Source of the DNA: an uncultured Saccharospirillaceae bacterium
GTDB taxonomy: Bacteria; Pseudomonadota; Gammaproteobacteria; Pseudomonadales; Oceanobacteraceae
Direction of reading: 5' to 3'
Assembly (NCBI GenBank): GCA_947499545.1
Contig: CANMOZ010000013.1
Location: 48,754-112,753 of the forward strand
DNA length: 64,000 bases
Shown here: positions 1 through 8,066 of the stretch, in pieces
How the letters are laid out: the number at the start of each line of letters is the position of its first letter
Numbering within the stretch: position 1 is the first letter of the stretch
The notes under the pieces: model-generated
Seen by the model: the letters and a program-made list of their open reading frames with translations, nothing else
Databases searched by the model: none
Told to the model about the DNA's origin: nothing
Program-made: the position numbers and the translations under genes

Positions 1-273
1 AGAGGCGCGCTGATTAAGCAACCCAATGATTGGCACATTAATCCAGGTAAGCCTCTTATTTTATCGGTCAAGCTTTCTGCTGATCACCAAATCCATATTA
101 AATGCCACATTGTGCATGTTTCACCGGATACCATTGGCTGTGAGTTTGACCAAATCGATTTGGATTCTCTGTCTGAATTAAAGCGGTTGCTCGAATTAAA
201 TATGGGGTCTGAAGAACAACTGCATCGCGAATTAACTCAACTGTTACAGCTGGGTCTTGGCAAAGCCAGTTAA
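1..273 (+). CDS. PilZ domain protein, C-terminal part (5' end outside window)
   Basis: An open frame runs from the first base to TAA at 271-273 and gives about 90 residues. The end of the protein, with IGCEFDQIDLDSLSELKRLL followed by a leucine-rich helix, matches the C-terminus of PilZ domain proteins, where the beta-barrel is followed by a helix carrying the conserved residues before LxRLLxxN. PilZ proteins usually bind cyclic di-GMP and control motility or surface polysaccharide. The N-terminal RxxxR ligand motif would lie upstream of the window, so binding cannot be judged. An EAL protein at 20200-21420 shows that the organism uses cyclic di-GMP. Confidence 0.7.
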   Translation, partial: RGALIKQPNDWHINPGKPLILSVKLSADHQIHIKCHIVHVSPDTIGCEFDQIDLDSLSELKRLLELNMGSEEQLHRELTQLLQLGLGKAS

Positions 274-444
274 ATTTTGATATCGTTTTTAGCCCTGTTG
301 CTGCGTTTTAATATCCTCTCTTGTAGCCGTAACGGCTTGCTTAACTGCATTCAGGTGGTAGGCAAAGGTTTTTTAATGATTTTTCATTTGATTGTTATCG
401 GTGCTCGTTGTTATCAACAATAACCGTGCTTGGCTTTCTCGGCG

Positions 445-993
445 ATGAATATGAATAGCTCGATTATAGAAACACCAAGATTGCGAGTGCGTTCTTGGAC
501 GGATGAAGATTTACCTTTTTTTATCGCGCTTAATCAAGACCCTGAGGTCATGCGCTATTACCCCAGCTGTTTATCAGCAGAGCAATCGACCCATTTGTTT
601 AACAAAATCAGGGAACACTTTCGGGTTGAGGGGTTTGGGTTTTATGCACTTGAACGAAAAGACACACAAGTGACTATCGGCATGCTTGGTTTGCAACGAG
701 TGAGCACTGAGTTGCCTTTTGCCCCAGCGGTTGAAATCGGTTGGCGATTGGCCAGTGATCAATGGAAGCAGGGGTTTGCTACAGAAGCTGCACAAGCCGT
801 ATTGGATTACGGTACTAGAGAACTCGAGCTAAACAATATTTTAAGCTTTACCAGTAAGCCTAATGTGCCTTCGCAGCGCGTTATGGAAAAAATCGGATTA
901 ACTCATTGCCCAAAAGAGGATTTTAATCATCCAGCATTAGAAGCGGGTAGCGTTTTAGCACCTCACCTACTGTTTCGTTATAAACAGCAATGA
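445..993 (+). CDS. GNAT family N-acetyltransferase (RimJ/RimL type)
   Basis: The product of about 182 residues begins close to IETPRLRVRSW, the typical first strand of RimJ/RimL-like GNAT proteins. It carries the acetyl-CoA binding region near QWKQGFATEAAQAVLDYG, followed by NxxSQRVMEKIGL, the conserved C-terminal helix and strand. Such enzymes acetylate N-termini or small amines; the substrate here is unknown. Start codons at 430 (TTG), 445 (ATG) and 451 (ATG) are in frame and none has a convincing ribosome site; 445 or 451 fits the family length best. It stands alone, convergent with the gene at 1017. Confidence 0.85.
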   Translation: MNMNSSIIETPRLRVRSWTDEDLPFFIALNQDPEVMRYYPSCLSAEQSTHLFNKIREHFRVEGFGFYALERKDTQVTIGMLGLQRVSTELPFAPAVEIGWRLASDQWKQGFATEAAQAVLDYGTRELELNNILSFTSKPNVPSQRVMEKIGLTHCPKEDFNHPALEAGSVLAPHLLFRYKQQ

Positions 994-1016
994 GCTTTAT
1001 CATATGAAGGGAACGT

Positions 1017-2249
1017 TTATTCGGACTCAAGTTTTTTGATAAACGCCTCTCTGAAATGTGCGTTGCTTAGAAACTGAGCAAGAGGATCGCTCATAATCTT
1101 ATTGATTTTTGTAAGTGCAAATCGTTTGTCAGCTTTGCTTGCATAAGGGATAAGATTTAGTGCATCTTCATAAAGACCACCCATAAAACAAATTTTAAAA
1201 CAGGCTCCAAGGTTGTGTTTTGCACTATTATTAACATTTGGTTCGTTGCTTTGGAGTAAGGGCGTCATTTTAGATATCAGCTTCAAAGTCACTTGAAACA
1301 CTTTCTCATTCTTTAAATGTTTTTTTATGCTGTCTTCAAGTTCATATAGAAAATTGCTGCTGATTAATGTTAAACCAATGTAGTCTGTTTCAGGGTCTCC
1401 AGGGAAGTCTATTTTCTCAACTAAATCAGCAAGGGTATTAATATCATAATTATTTCGTTGGTTATGATCCATATCTCTAAGCAGTATATATTCTTCAAGC
1501 GATAAGTTTAACTCTTGTGCAAGTTCTCGATCATCTTCTTCTTGAAAATCTGGGCTTATGAGTGCTTCATCGTTTTCAGAGATTTCTGGTTTGTTGAGAG
1601 TGCAAAAACGGCTTTGTTCAAATGTATCCTGAAGTACATCTGACCACTCTAGCGCTTTCTTATGACAGTCTAATACAACGGTTAGGAACTCAGCCAGAGA
1701 TGCAGCAATGACATATGAGCATGATGAATCAGATGCTCCAGAGATAATTTGTCCTAGATCACCTTGTGGTGAAGGATCCATATCAATATAAAGAGCGTAC
1801 TCTCCCAAAGTGCAAAAGCCAATGGGAATCCACCTTTTATTAGCATGCGCATGCTTTAGGCGGGTATCTTCAATTTCAATGGAGTCGATGCTATTTAACT
1901 CCTCCGCAAACTTTATATCCTCTTTATAGTGCGTAAGAATAGACTCTGCAGAAAGATGTAAATGTGTTTCCCACCCTGGATCTTGTTCGTCGATGTCGTC
2001 GTCATCTTCATCCTCAAAAAAGTTACCGCCTAACCAGATAGCGCTGGTGCACTCTTTGGGGTAAGCCATCCTTAGCCATTCTATTAATTCATCACCAATG
2101 GGGTAGCCTAACGCTTGCACGAGTTCATGGATTTCACTCATGGTGCAGGCGCTTTTTCCGCCATCCATGACATCTATCTCTACCCCTTGCTGAATTAATT
2201 CAGAGTAGTAATCCATTAAGTTCGTATAAGATTCAAGTAGTTTGCTCAT
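1017..2249 (-). CDS. SMI1/KNR4 (SUKH) family protein with C-terminal extension
   Basis: The 410-residue product has an N-terminal SMI1/KNR4-type domain. Residues about 30-60 look like the helical start of the fold. The segment around residues 140-190 (RWIPIGF, YIDMDPSPQGDLGQI, then SLAEFLTVVLD) is the characteristic W-P-I...D-x-x-P-x-x-G-x-x-G-Q-I core ending in a helix. An acidic stretch (EDEDDDDIDEQD) lies near residue 80. The C-terminal 200 residues are helical and not recognised. SUKH proteins are often immunity proteins of toxin systems, but many have no toxin partner, and none is visible here. It is transcribed away from the RNA repair operon at 2455. A role is inferred only from the fold. 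Confidence 0.65.
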   Translation of the reverse strand: MSKLLESYTNLMDYYSELIQQGVEIDVMDGGKSACTMSEIHELVQALGYPIGDELIEWLRMAYPKECTSAIWLGGNFFEDEDDDDIDEQDPGWETHLHLSAESILTHYKEDIKFAEELNSIDSIEIEDTRLKHAHANKRWIPIGFCTLGEYALYIDMDPSPQGDLGQIISGASDSSCSYVIAASLAEFLTVVLDCHKKALEWSDVLQDTFEQSRFCTLNKPEISENDEALISPDFQEEDDRELAQELNLSLEEYILLRDMDHNQRNNYDINTLADLVEKIDFPGDPETDYIGLTLISSNFLYELEDSIKKHLKNEKVFQVTLKLISKMTPLLQSNEPNVNNSAKHNLGACFKICFMGGLYEDALNLIPYASKADKRFALTKINKIMSDPLAQFLSNAHFREAFIKKLESE

Positions 2250-2403
2250 TCTGATTCTCGTAAGTAATTACTTTTTAAATATCGATATTCAGGCGATTTT
2301 TTAAGTCTAGGTCTTACTTCCAAAGAGTAAACACCAGGCTATGCTGTCATATGTTGATGTAATATAAGCTTTATTTGATGCATAATGAGATGCGAAGCAT
2401 ACT

Positions 2404-2418
2404 TTTAGTAGTACTAAA
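2404..2418. promoter_or_regulatory. Palindrome upstream of the RNA repair operon (possible operator)
   Basis: TTTAGTA, one central G, then TACTAAA form a perfect 7+1+7 inverted repeat, 36 bases before the ATG of the RNA ligase gene and in AT-rich DNA. Its place and symmetry fit a binding site for a dimeric regulator. No regulator gene is adjacent, so this is an inference from symmetry only. Confidence 0.35.
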
Positions 2419-2454
2419 TAAAAATTTATAGTGACCTTTTCAAAATATTACCGA

Positions 2455-3087
2455 ATGAGTACAAGATACAAATACCCGAGAACGCCCCACTTGCCTTGGT
2501 CGCCAGGAGTGGCTTGTGACGATATCAAAGGCAACGCTATGTCTGAATGGGTTGGGCGCGAGGTCGTCATTACCGAAAAAATGGACGGCGAAAATACCAC
2601 ATTGTATCGAGATGGCTTGCATGCTCGATCTTTGGACAGTCGTCATCACCCTTCAAGAAATTGGGTTAAACAACGACATGGAGAAATTGCGTATTTAATT
2701 CCAGATGGCTGGCGGATTTGCGGCGAAAATCTCTATGCTAAACATTCAATTTTTTATAATACATTACCCAGTTACTTTTTAATGTTTTCGATATGGAATG
2801 CTGAAAACGCTTGTCTGTCATGGGAAGAAACGCTTTGCTGGGCAAAACATCTTAATTTACATACGCCTAAGGTTTTATATCAAGGTGTTTGGGATGAAAT
2901 TTTAATCAAACAATTGCATGTTGATACTGAAATATCAGAAGGGTATGTCGTACGTTCAGTCGATCGATTTGAGTACACTGATTTTGTACATCACGTAGCC
3001 AAATGGGTTCGGCCTGCACATGTGCAGACGCAGCAGCACTGGATGCATGCAGCAGTAATTCCCAATCAGTTGGAAAACGCTTCATGA
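2455..3087 (+). CDS. ATP-dependent RNA ligase family protein
   Basis: This 210-residue protein is a compact nucleotidyltransferase of the RNA ligase family (PF09414 type). Motif I is EKMDGE with the predicted AMP-accepting lysine at residue 42. A motif III-like FLMFSIWNAE, motif IV EGYVVR and motif V HHVAKWVRP follow in order. The N-terminal KYPRTPHLPWSPG is a signature of the bacterial ligases found beside HD-Pnk enzymes. It should seal 5'-phosphate and 3'-hydroxyl ends. Only the catalytic domain is present. An in-frame GTG at 2431 would add 8 residues; ATG at 2455 is preferred because the family motif follows directly. Its stop overlaps the start of the next gene (ATGA), so the two are probably translated together. 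Confidence 0.85.
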   Translation: MSTRYKYPRTPHLPWSPGVACDDIKGNAMSEWVGREVVITEKMDGENTTLYRDGLHARSLDSRHHPSRNWVKQRHGEIAYLIPDGWRICGENLYAKHSIFYNTLPSYFLMFSIWNAENACLSWEETLCWAKHLNLHTPKVLYQGVWDEILIKQLHVDTEISEGYVVRSVDRFEYTDFVHHVAKWVRPAHVQTQQHWMHAAVIPNQLENAS

Positions 3088-4322
3088 AACATACACAATC
3101 ATTTTTAGAGGCTTTAAAGGTCGATGCAACGCCCAGTATTGAAGCTTTTGTGCAGACTCTCCGCCACGCATTTCCATTATTAAGTGAGATGGGAGAAACA
3201 CCACAAGATCCAGAATGGCATGCAGAAGGCAATGTGTGCATTCATACGGGTATGGTGTTGGATTCGTTGTATCAATTATTAAAAACAGAAGCTCAACATA
3301 TTGTTGGGGAGCATCGACAAGCACTTATTTTGGGAGCTTTATTTCATGATATTGCTAAACCGCTTTGTACTCGAGCGTCAGATGTAAGAGGTATACGACG
3401 AATCATAGCACCACGACATGAAGCGCTGGGCCGTTCTTACCTTGCTTCAAGAATTGTAGGGCTTGGATTAAGCGATTGGGTTGTGGGTACTGTGATGAAT
3501 TTAGTGGGCGAACATCATATGCCGGTTAGGTTAATAAAAGCTCCCAGTAACATTCGTGATTTTGTACGTCTCTCTCGGCAAGCGGATTGTGAATTGTTGT
3601 ACTGGCTTGAGAAAGCGGACATGCTTGGGCGTGTTTGTATCGATCAAGCTGAACAAGTTGAATACGTTGAGTTATTTAAAGAACTATGCGAAAGCCATGG
3701 TGTTTGGAGCGGAGGCGTTTGGAAGCCATACCTGGAATGGGAAGAGCGTATACATTCAGAGTTGCAACAATATCCATTAAATACACGTCTAATGGTGTTG
3801 GCCAAAGCTCGTGATGACTTTGAAGCTGGTCGGATTTCAACACTTGAAGAAGCCATTGCAAAGTCTTATGGCTATCGGGACGAACACGCTGAGTTAGTTA
3901 TTCTCTGCGGGCCTTCGGGGTCTGGAAAATCGACATGGACTCAGCAACAGGCGAATGATTATGAAGTGATTTCTTTAGATGCGTTAAGGCAAGAAATAAC
4001 AGACGATCGTCAAGATCAATCCGCTAATCGAAAGGTTGTTCATGTTGGGAAAACACGTTTAAAGCAGCATTTAGGTAAACGTCGAAAAGTCATATGGGAT
4101 GCAACCAGTATTCGATTTGAACATCGGCAACACTTAATTGAATTAGGTAAGGCTTATCAGGCATTTGTGACACTGGTGGTTTTCCAAAAACCTTACCAAT
4201 GGTTGTTGGATAATAATCGAAAGCGGGATTTTGCTGTACCTGATGCCGTGCTGGAAGCGCAAATTAAGAAATGGGAGTGGCCCGCTCGCAACGAAGCACA
4301 TCAATATTTGCTGGTCAGCTGA
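3084..4322 (+). CDS. HD-Pnk: HD-domain 2',3'-phosphoesterase fused to 5'-OH polynucleotide kinase
   Basis: The 412-residue protein has two parts. The N-terminal HD phosphohydrolase domain shows H54 (VCIHTGMV), the HD pair at 88-89 (ALFHDIAKP) and further histidines in GEHHMP. The C-terminal P-loop kinase has Walker A GPSGSGKST at about 276-284, SLDALRQ after it, and a lid-like arginine region (DNNRKRDF). This is the architecture of the bacterial HD-Pnk family, characterised in Runella slithyformis, in which the HD domain removes 2',3'-cyclic phosphate or 2'-phosphate and the kinase adds a 5'-phosphate, making ends that a ligase can seal. The ligase directly upstream completes a healing-and-sealing pathway. 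The ATG at 3084 overlaps the ligase stop by 4 bases; longer in-frame starts lie inside the ligase and are unlikely. Confidence 0.88.
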   Translation: MKHTQSFLEALKVDATPSIEAFVQTLRHAFPLLSEMGETPQDPEWHAEGNVCIHTGMVLDSLYQLLKTEAQHIVGEHRQALILGALFHDIAKPLCTRASDVRGIRRIIAPRHEALGRSYLASRIVGLGLSDWVVGTVMNLVGEHHMPVRLIKAPSNIRDFVRLSRQADCELLYWLEKADMLGRVCIDQAEQVEYVELFKELCESHGVWSGGVWKPYLEWEERIHSELQQYPLNTRLMVLAKARDDFEAGRISTLEEAIAKSYGYRDEHAELVILCGPSGSGKSTWTQQQANDYEVISLDALRQEITDDRQDQSANRKVVHVGKTRLKQHLGKRRKVIWDATSIRFEHRQHLIELGKAYQAFVTLVVFQKPYQWLLDNNRKRDFAVPDAVLEAQIKKWEWPARNEAHQYLLVS

Positions 4323-4329
4323 AGGGAAA

Positions 4330-4353
4330 GGTAGCTCACTTATGTGAGCTACC
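4330..4353. terminator. Perfect hairpin after the RNA repair operon
   Basis: GGTAGCTCAC, a TTAT loop and GTGAGCTACC form a 10-bp perfect stem beginning 8 bases after the HD-Pnk stop and lying between convergent genes. There is no T-run, so it may act as an mRNA 3'-end stabiliser or a weak bidirectional terminator. Confidence 0.5.
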
Positions 4354-4421
4354 GAAGCTACCTATTAATTTCAAGAATAACATGATTTTATAGGTAGGGT
4401 TATCATCAAAGCGTTGTTTGC

Positions 4422-5051
4422 TTACTGAACGCTGATTAAAGCATCGGTGCAGCTTTTTACACGCTTAGAAACCCCTCCCTTGGTACCGGTAGTGAAAGAG
4501 GTCATAACATATCCGTTGACTTCTCGACCTTTAGACCCTGCAAGGTGGGCATAGCTCCAATTTCCATTCTCTTTCTCAAAGAAATCATTGACGCACGCAT
4601 TGCCCTCTGAATTAGCCCCTTTTTGCCAATCCCATATAGTAGGCATTTTATCTTTATCTTCCCAAATGGCTGCGATACGTGCACCATTTGCATTGTAACA
4701 ATCTTGTATGCTTTTCCCTACACCACCATCAATAATACCAACCGTTAATCTTGAATCTTTGTCATTAATATGATCCCAGTTATTTAGTTTGCACCCTTGA
4801 TCATATTTCGTGTCGTTACCAACAAATGTACAACTATCGGTATTACCATTTTTTCCGTCGACATAAGAAATTTTAAATTTGCAGGCAGATGGAAATTTCT
4901 TTTTATCGCATCTTGGGCAATTGTGGGAACTTAAGTAAATATTGGCATCGGTTGCGCCAGCCTCTGGGCTGATCATTCCGAATCCAAACCCAATGACGGG
5001 TAGGGTTATGCTGAGAGGAATAAAAGCTTTTTGGATGGCTTTTCTGATCAT
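4422..5051 (-). CDS. Secreted eight-cysteine protein of unknown function
   Basis: I do not recognise this 209-residue family. A signal peptide is evident: basic MIRKAIQK, a hydrophobic stretch to about residue 26, then a likely cleavage near SPEAGA-TD. The mature part has eight cysteines, starting with a CPRC pair, which suggests four disulfides in the periplasm or outside the cell, and is rich in Asn, Asp, Gly and Trp. It is the last gene of an apparent operon behind a solute-binding protein and a 60-codon ORF, with 1 base between the preceding stop and its ATG. An AAGAGAC sequence upstream could serve as ribosome site. Confidence 0.7.
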   Translation of the reverse strand: MIRKAIQKAFIPLSITLPVIGFGFGMISPEAGATDANIYLSSHNCPRCDKKKFPSACKFKISYVDGKNGNTDSCTFVGNDTKYDQGCKLNNWDHINDKDSRLTVGIIDGGVGKSIQDCYNANGARIAAIWEDKDKMPTIWDWQKGANSEGNACVNDFFEKENGNWSYAHLAGSKGREVNGYVMTSFTTGTKGGVSKRVKSCTDALISVQ

Positions 5052-5052
5052 G

Positions 5053-5235
5053 TTAAATGTCTCTTTTTATTGTCGGAATTGATTGCCTTTGATAAAGACT
5101 TTTTGTGAGAATCTTGTCTTTCAAAGAGCCAATGGCATAGTCTATATTTCTAACTTCATTGTCAAATACGAGTTGCGGGTGGGTACGATAGTGCCGAAAT
5201 ATTAAATGTTTCGATGGGGGTAAGAGGTATGACAT
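5053..5235 (-). CDS. Possible 60-residue protein coupled between two secreted-protein genes
   Basis: This frame begins with an ATG that overlaps the stop of the solute-binding protein gene (TAATG) and ends 1 base before the ATG of the eight-cysteine protein gene. Such tight fit on both sides suggests translational coupling. The product is basic, has no signal peptide and matches nothing I know. It could equally be an untranslated spacer that happens to be open. Confidence 0.35.
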   Translation of the reverse strand: MSYLLPPSKHLIFRHYRTHPQLVFDNEVRNIDYAIGSLKDKILTKSLYQRQSIPTIKRDI

Positions 5236-6020
5236 TAAAATTTATGAATCTCATTGTATCGACCGCTCTTTTTCAATAATGCAAGCCCTTCGTTATACGT
5301 TTTTATCAGTTTGAGTGCATTCGTTGATTTTTTAGAAATGAGTAAGTGATACTCAGCAGTAATGATTGGTTTAGGGTGGTAGGTGATGGGTAGTTGACTT
5401 TCATGGTAGCGTTTATTTAAGAGGTTGAGTACCACTTCTCTTGATCCTGGGAATAAATCGATTCTTTTTGCCACGAGCTTATCAATAGCAAGTCGTTCAT
5501 TTGCTGATTCGTCTGTTGTAAAAAGATTCGCTTTTATAGATTTTTCAAATGCTTCTCCATAAAAATAGCCTCGTGCGATTCCGATTTTGTAACCTTTTAG
5601 ATCTCCGATTTCATTCCAATCAAATAGCATGGATTTTCTATGAAAGAAATGCTCTGAAACAGTAATTGTTGGGTCGCTGAAATAAAAATCCTTGGATCTC
5701 TGGTCACTTTTTTTCCATATGATAGTGCCACTCCACTTGGGGTTGCCTTTTGCTTCACTGTAAGCTCTGGGCCAAGGGTAAAAGCCATAAACGACTTCTA
5801 TGCCTTTTAATTTAAAAGCTTCGGTGACAATTTGGGAGACGAACCCATAGTGGGGCAGTTTTTCAGATAAGTAAGGCGTCCATTCTCCGTTGGTCAGGTA
5901 AATGCTGTTTGTCGCTGTTTCGTTTTTTGCTTGGATAGATAAGCTTGATACGATGACTAATACGCTCATTGCGATTTTGTGCCAGTAGAGTCGAGAGTAT
6001 AAGCAATGGTTCTTCTTCAT
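5235..6020 (-). CDS. Periplasmic solute-binding protein, amino-acid ABC type (SBP_bac_3)
   Basis: The 261-residue protein has a signal peptide (hydrophobic MSVLVIVSSLSIQA) and then the bilobed family 3 fold. The first lobe has GEWTPYLSEKLPHYGFVSQI, the hinge region has DLKGYKIGIARGYFYGE, and the C-terminus has ISKKSTNALKLIKTYNEGL, a helix typical of this group. It resembles the orphan binding proteins common in marine gammaproteobacteria, which often occur without transporter genes; none is adjacent here. The ligand is unknown. It is followed by the overlapping 60-codon frame and the eight-cysteine protein, suggesting a shared transcript. Confidence 0.82.
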   Translation of the reverse strand: MKKNHCLYSRLYWHKIAMSVLVIVSSLSIQAKNETATNSIYLTNGEWTPYLSEKLPHYGFVSQIVTEAFKLKGIEVVYGFYPWPRAYSEAKGNPKWSGTIIWKKSDQRSKDFYFSDPTITVSEHFFHRKSMLFDWNEIGDLKGYKIGIARGYFYGEAFEKSIKANLFTTDESANERLAIDKLVAKRIDLFPGSREVVLNLLNKRYHESQLPITYHPKPIITAEYHLLISKKSTNALKLIKTYNEGLALLKKSGRYNEIHKF

Positions 6021-6356
6021 CGTGGAAGTGTCGCTTAATGGGTTATTCTGAAGTAGCGGTTTTTTTAGAAATCATTATTGTAATCACTCACTATAGGTCA
6101 TCCTCAGTTGTGCTGCAAATCGTGACTAGGTGTTGATAGGCGCGTTAGCTTGTGCTGGAAATAAAAAGAATGTTTTGGTAACAAAAAAGTATTTGTTGTG
6201 TTTATTTTCTCCTTTTGAAGGTGGACGTAGCGGGGCTATTTAAGCAACAATACGCCATGTAGTCTTATCAGAGGAATGTCAATCCACAGCGTTTTTTGGG
6301 GGCGGGGGCTACATCAGCTGACCAGAAACATCTTTTATTACCTGAAATATTTAGTT
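6021..6356. other. Divergent intergenic region between the solute-binding protein and AAA ATPase genes
   Basis: About 336 bases without a convincing gene. It must hold the promoters of both divergent transcripts, but no single -35/-10 pair stands out. An in-frame ATG at 6276 could extend the ATPase N-terminus by 27 residues; the extra residues do not look like the family. Confidence 0.5.
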
Positions 6357-7115
6357 ATGTCTTTCAATGACGTGAGTTTTTTAAAAGCAGTGCAATTGAA
6401 GCACCAGAAAGAGCTTCGGTATGATGTGTATCCTCTTAGCTTACCTTGCATTCAGCAGTTAGAAAGTATTGATTTACACCCTCGAGTTACTTTCTTTGTG
6501 GGAGAAAACGGTTCTGGTAAGTCTACCCTACTAGAAGCCATTGCTGTTGCCTATGGGTTTAATGCGGAAGGGGGGAGTCGACATTTTAAGTTTCAAACAA
6601 AAGCCACTCACTCACAGTTGTGGGAATATCTTCGACTGATAAAGTCCCATAAGCGCCCTAAAGATGGTTTCTTTTTGCGCGCTGAAAGTTTTTATAATGT
6701 CGCAACGGATGTTGAACAATTAAATGCAGGCTCTTCGCCCTCTCAATTTTTAGATGGGTATGGTGGAAAGTCTTTGCATGAACAATCTCATGGTGAATCA
6801 TTCCTCAATTTAATGTTGCATCGCTTTCGTGGAGAGGGTCTTTACATTCTGGACGAGCCTGAAGCGGCGTTATCGCCCTCAAGACAGTTATCAATGCTAA
6901 CGGCGCTTGATGATCAAGTAAAAGGAGGGTCTCAATTTATTATTGCAACCCACTCTCCAATACTATTGGCGTATCCAAATGCCAAAATCATCAGCTTTGA
7001 TCAAGGTGTTTTGAAGGATGTTCTTTATGAAGAAACTGAACATTACAGTCTCACAAAGTACTTTTTGAATAATTATAAGGGGATGCTTGAACGGCTATTG
7101 GATACTGTTGATTGA
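6357..7115 (+). CDS. AAA family ATPase (ABC-like, AAA_15/AAA_21 type)
   Basis: This 252-residue protein has a complete ABC-type nucleotide-binding site: Walker A VGENGSGKST, a signature-like SHGESFLNLM, Walker B GLYILDEPEAALSP and the switch histidine in IIATHSP. It belongs to the short single-domain ATPases related to the ATP-binding part of OLD-like and SMC-like proteins, found widely as isolated genes. Nothing in it points to a membrane partner or a fused nuclease. The ATG at 6357 matches the usual family start (FLKAVQLK then YPLSLP); an ATG at 6276 is the alternative. It is convergent with the glycosyltransferase gene. The cellular role is unknown. Confidence 0.8.
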   Translation: MSFNDVSFLKAVQLKHQKELRYDVYPLSLPCIQQLESIDLHPRVTFFVGENGSGKSTLLEAIAVAYGFNAEGGSRHFKFQTKATHSQLWEYLRLIKSHKRPKDGFFLRAESFYNVATDVEQLNAGSSPSQFLDGYGGKSLHEQSHGESFLNLMLHRFRGEGLYILDEPEAALSPSRQLSMLTALDDQVKGGSQFIIATHSPILLAYPNAKIISFDQGVLKDVLYEETEHYSLTKYFLNNYKGMLERLLDTVD

Positions 7116-7125
7116 GAGATTTGAC

Positions 7126-7995
7126 TTATAAGCTAGCCTTTATGTTCAACCAGTAAAGTTTGAAGATATCTTTGAGTTGGCCCGGTTGGGTGTTGGCCAA
7201 CGTTTTTTGGGCTTCTTCAACTTTTTTTGCTTGAAGCTGCAGCTTGGCAAGTTTTAGTTGATATGGCGCTAATTCCGATTGAGTTAAAAAATGTGTCAGT
7301 CTTTCGACTTTAAGCGTTTGAACGTCTAATTTTTGTTCACGATTAAAGCCTTTTTGGGTTAATCCTTCAGGTAAGTATTCCAATACTTTTGTATCGATAT
7401 CTAATAGAATCATATCTGAATATTGAGACAGCCCCACAAAAAAATACCATTCTTCTGAATTTTTAAATCGTTCTGTAAAGCGGGTATTTCCTATGACATC
7501 TGTATGGAAGCAATGAGTGAAATCACCACGTATTTGTCGGCTTAGCATGTAATCTTTCAGATAATTAAGCGTTGTCTTAGTTGTATTGATTTCGCCTAAA
7601 CGTTTTCCTTGAGGGTATACACCGTAGGAAATGAACCATTTCCCTTTAGGGTGTTTTTGTATTTCGTTAGTCAGTTTTAAAAGAGCATCCTCTTTGAGGT
7701 AGTCGTCATCATCTAAAATCATCACGAAACCAGGATTATTGCCGCTTAATATTTCTTGGAGCAATTGATTGCGTGTGCGGTTACAACCACCGTTTTCGGT
7801 GAAGCGAATGTTGTGGACTCGAGGATCGGTATTCAATTGCTCCCAGAACGATTCATCGATATTGGTAGAGGCATCATCACCAACCCACCATTCCCAGCTG
7901 CCCTGTTGCTTGAGGAGGCTTTCATAGCAACGTTTCACTAAATCAGGGCGATTGTAAGAAGCGGTTAAAATATGGAAATGAATTGGGTTGTCCAC
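7126..7995 (-). CDS. Family 2 glycosyltransferase
   Basis: The 289-residue protein has a GT-A fold: ILTASYNRPDLVKRCYESLL at the N-terminus, the nucleotide-binding DDAST, and the metal-binding acidic triplet in MILDDDDYL. A helical C-terminal tail of about 90 residues resembles the part that follows the catalytic domain in LPS or capsule transferases. It probably transfers a sugar in the cytoplasm during surface-glycan synthesis; donor and acceptor are unknown. The start is GTG with an AGGAT ribosome site 8 bases before it. It lies downstream of the deacetylase gene on the same strand. Confidence 0.85.
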   Translation of the reverse strand: MDNPIHFHILTASYNRPDLVKRCYESLLKQQGSWEWWVGDDASTNIDESFWEQLNTDPRVHNIRFTENGGCNRTRNQLLQEILSGNNPGFVMILDDDDYLKEDALLKLTNEIQKHPKGKWFISYGVYPQGKRLGEINTTKTTLNYLKDYMLSRQIRGDFTHCFHTDVIGNTRFTERFKNSEEWYFFVGLSQYSDMILLDIDTKVLEYLPEGLTQKGFNREQKLDVQTLKVERLTHFLTQSELAPYQLKLAKLQLQAKKVEEAQKTLANTQPGQLKDIFKLYWLNIKASL

Positions 7996-8066
7996 GGTGA
8001 AATCCTATATGCGTTTATCGGTTTAACATTAATCAGATAAAGGGCCTATATCGATTTTGCCCCAAC

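Noticed and set aside
3003-3083. Longer start of the HD-Pnk gene inside the ligase gene
   Set aside because: The extra residues are cysteine- and alanine-rich and non-family-like, while the ATGA overlap gives a natural start at 3084.
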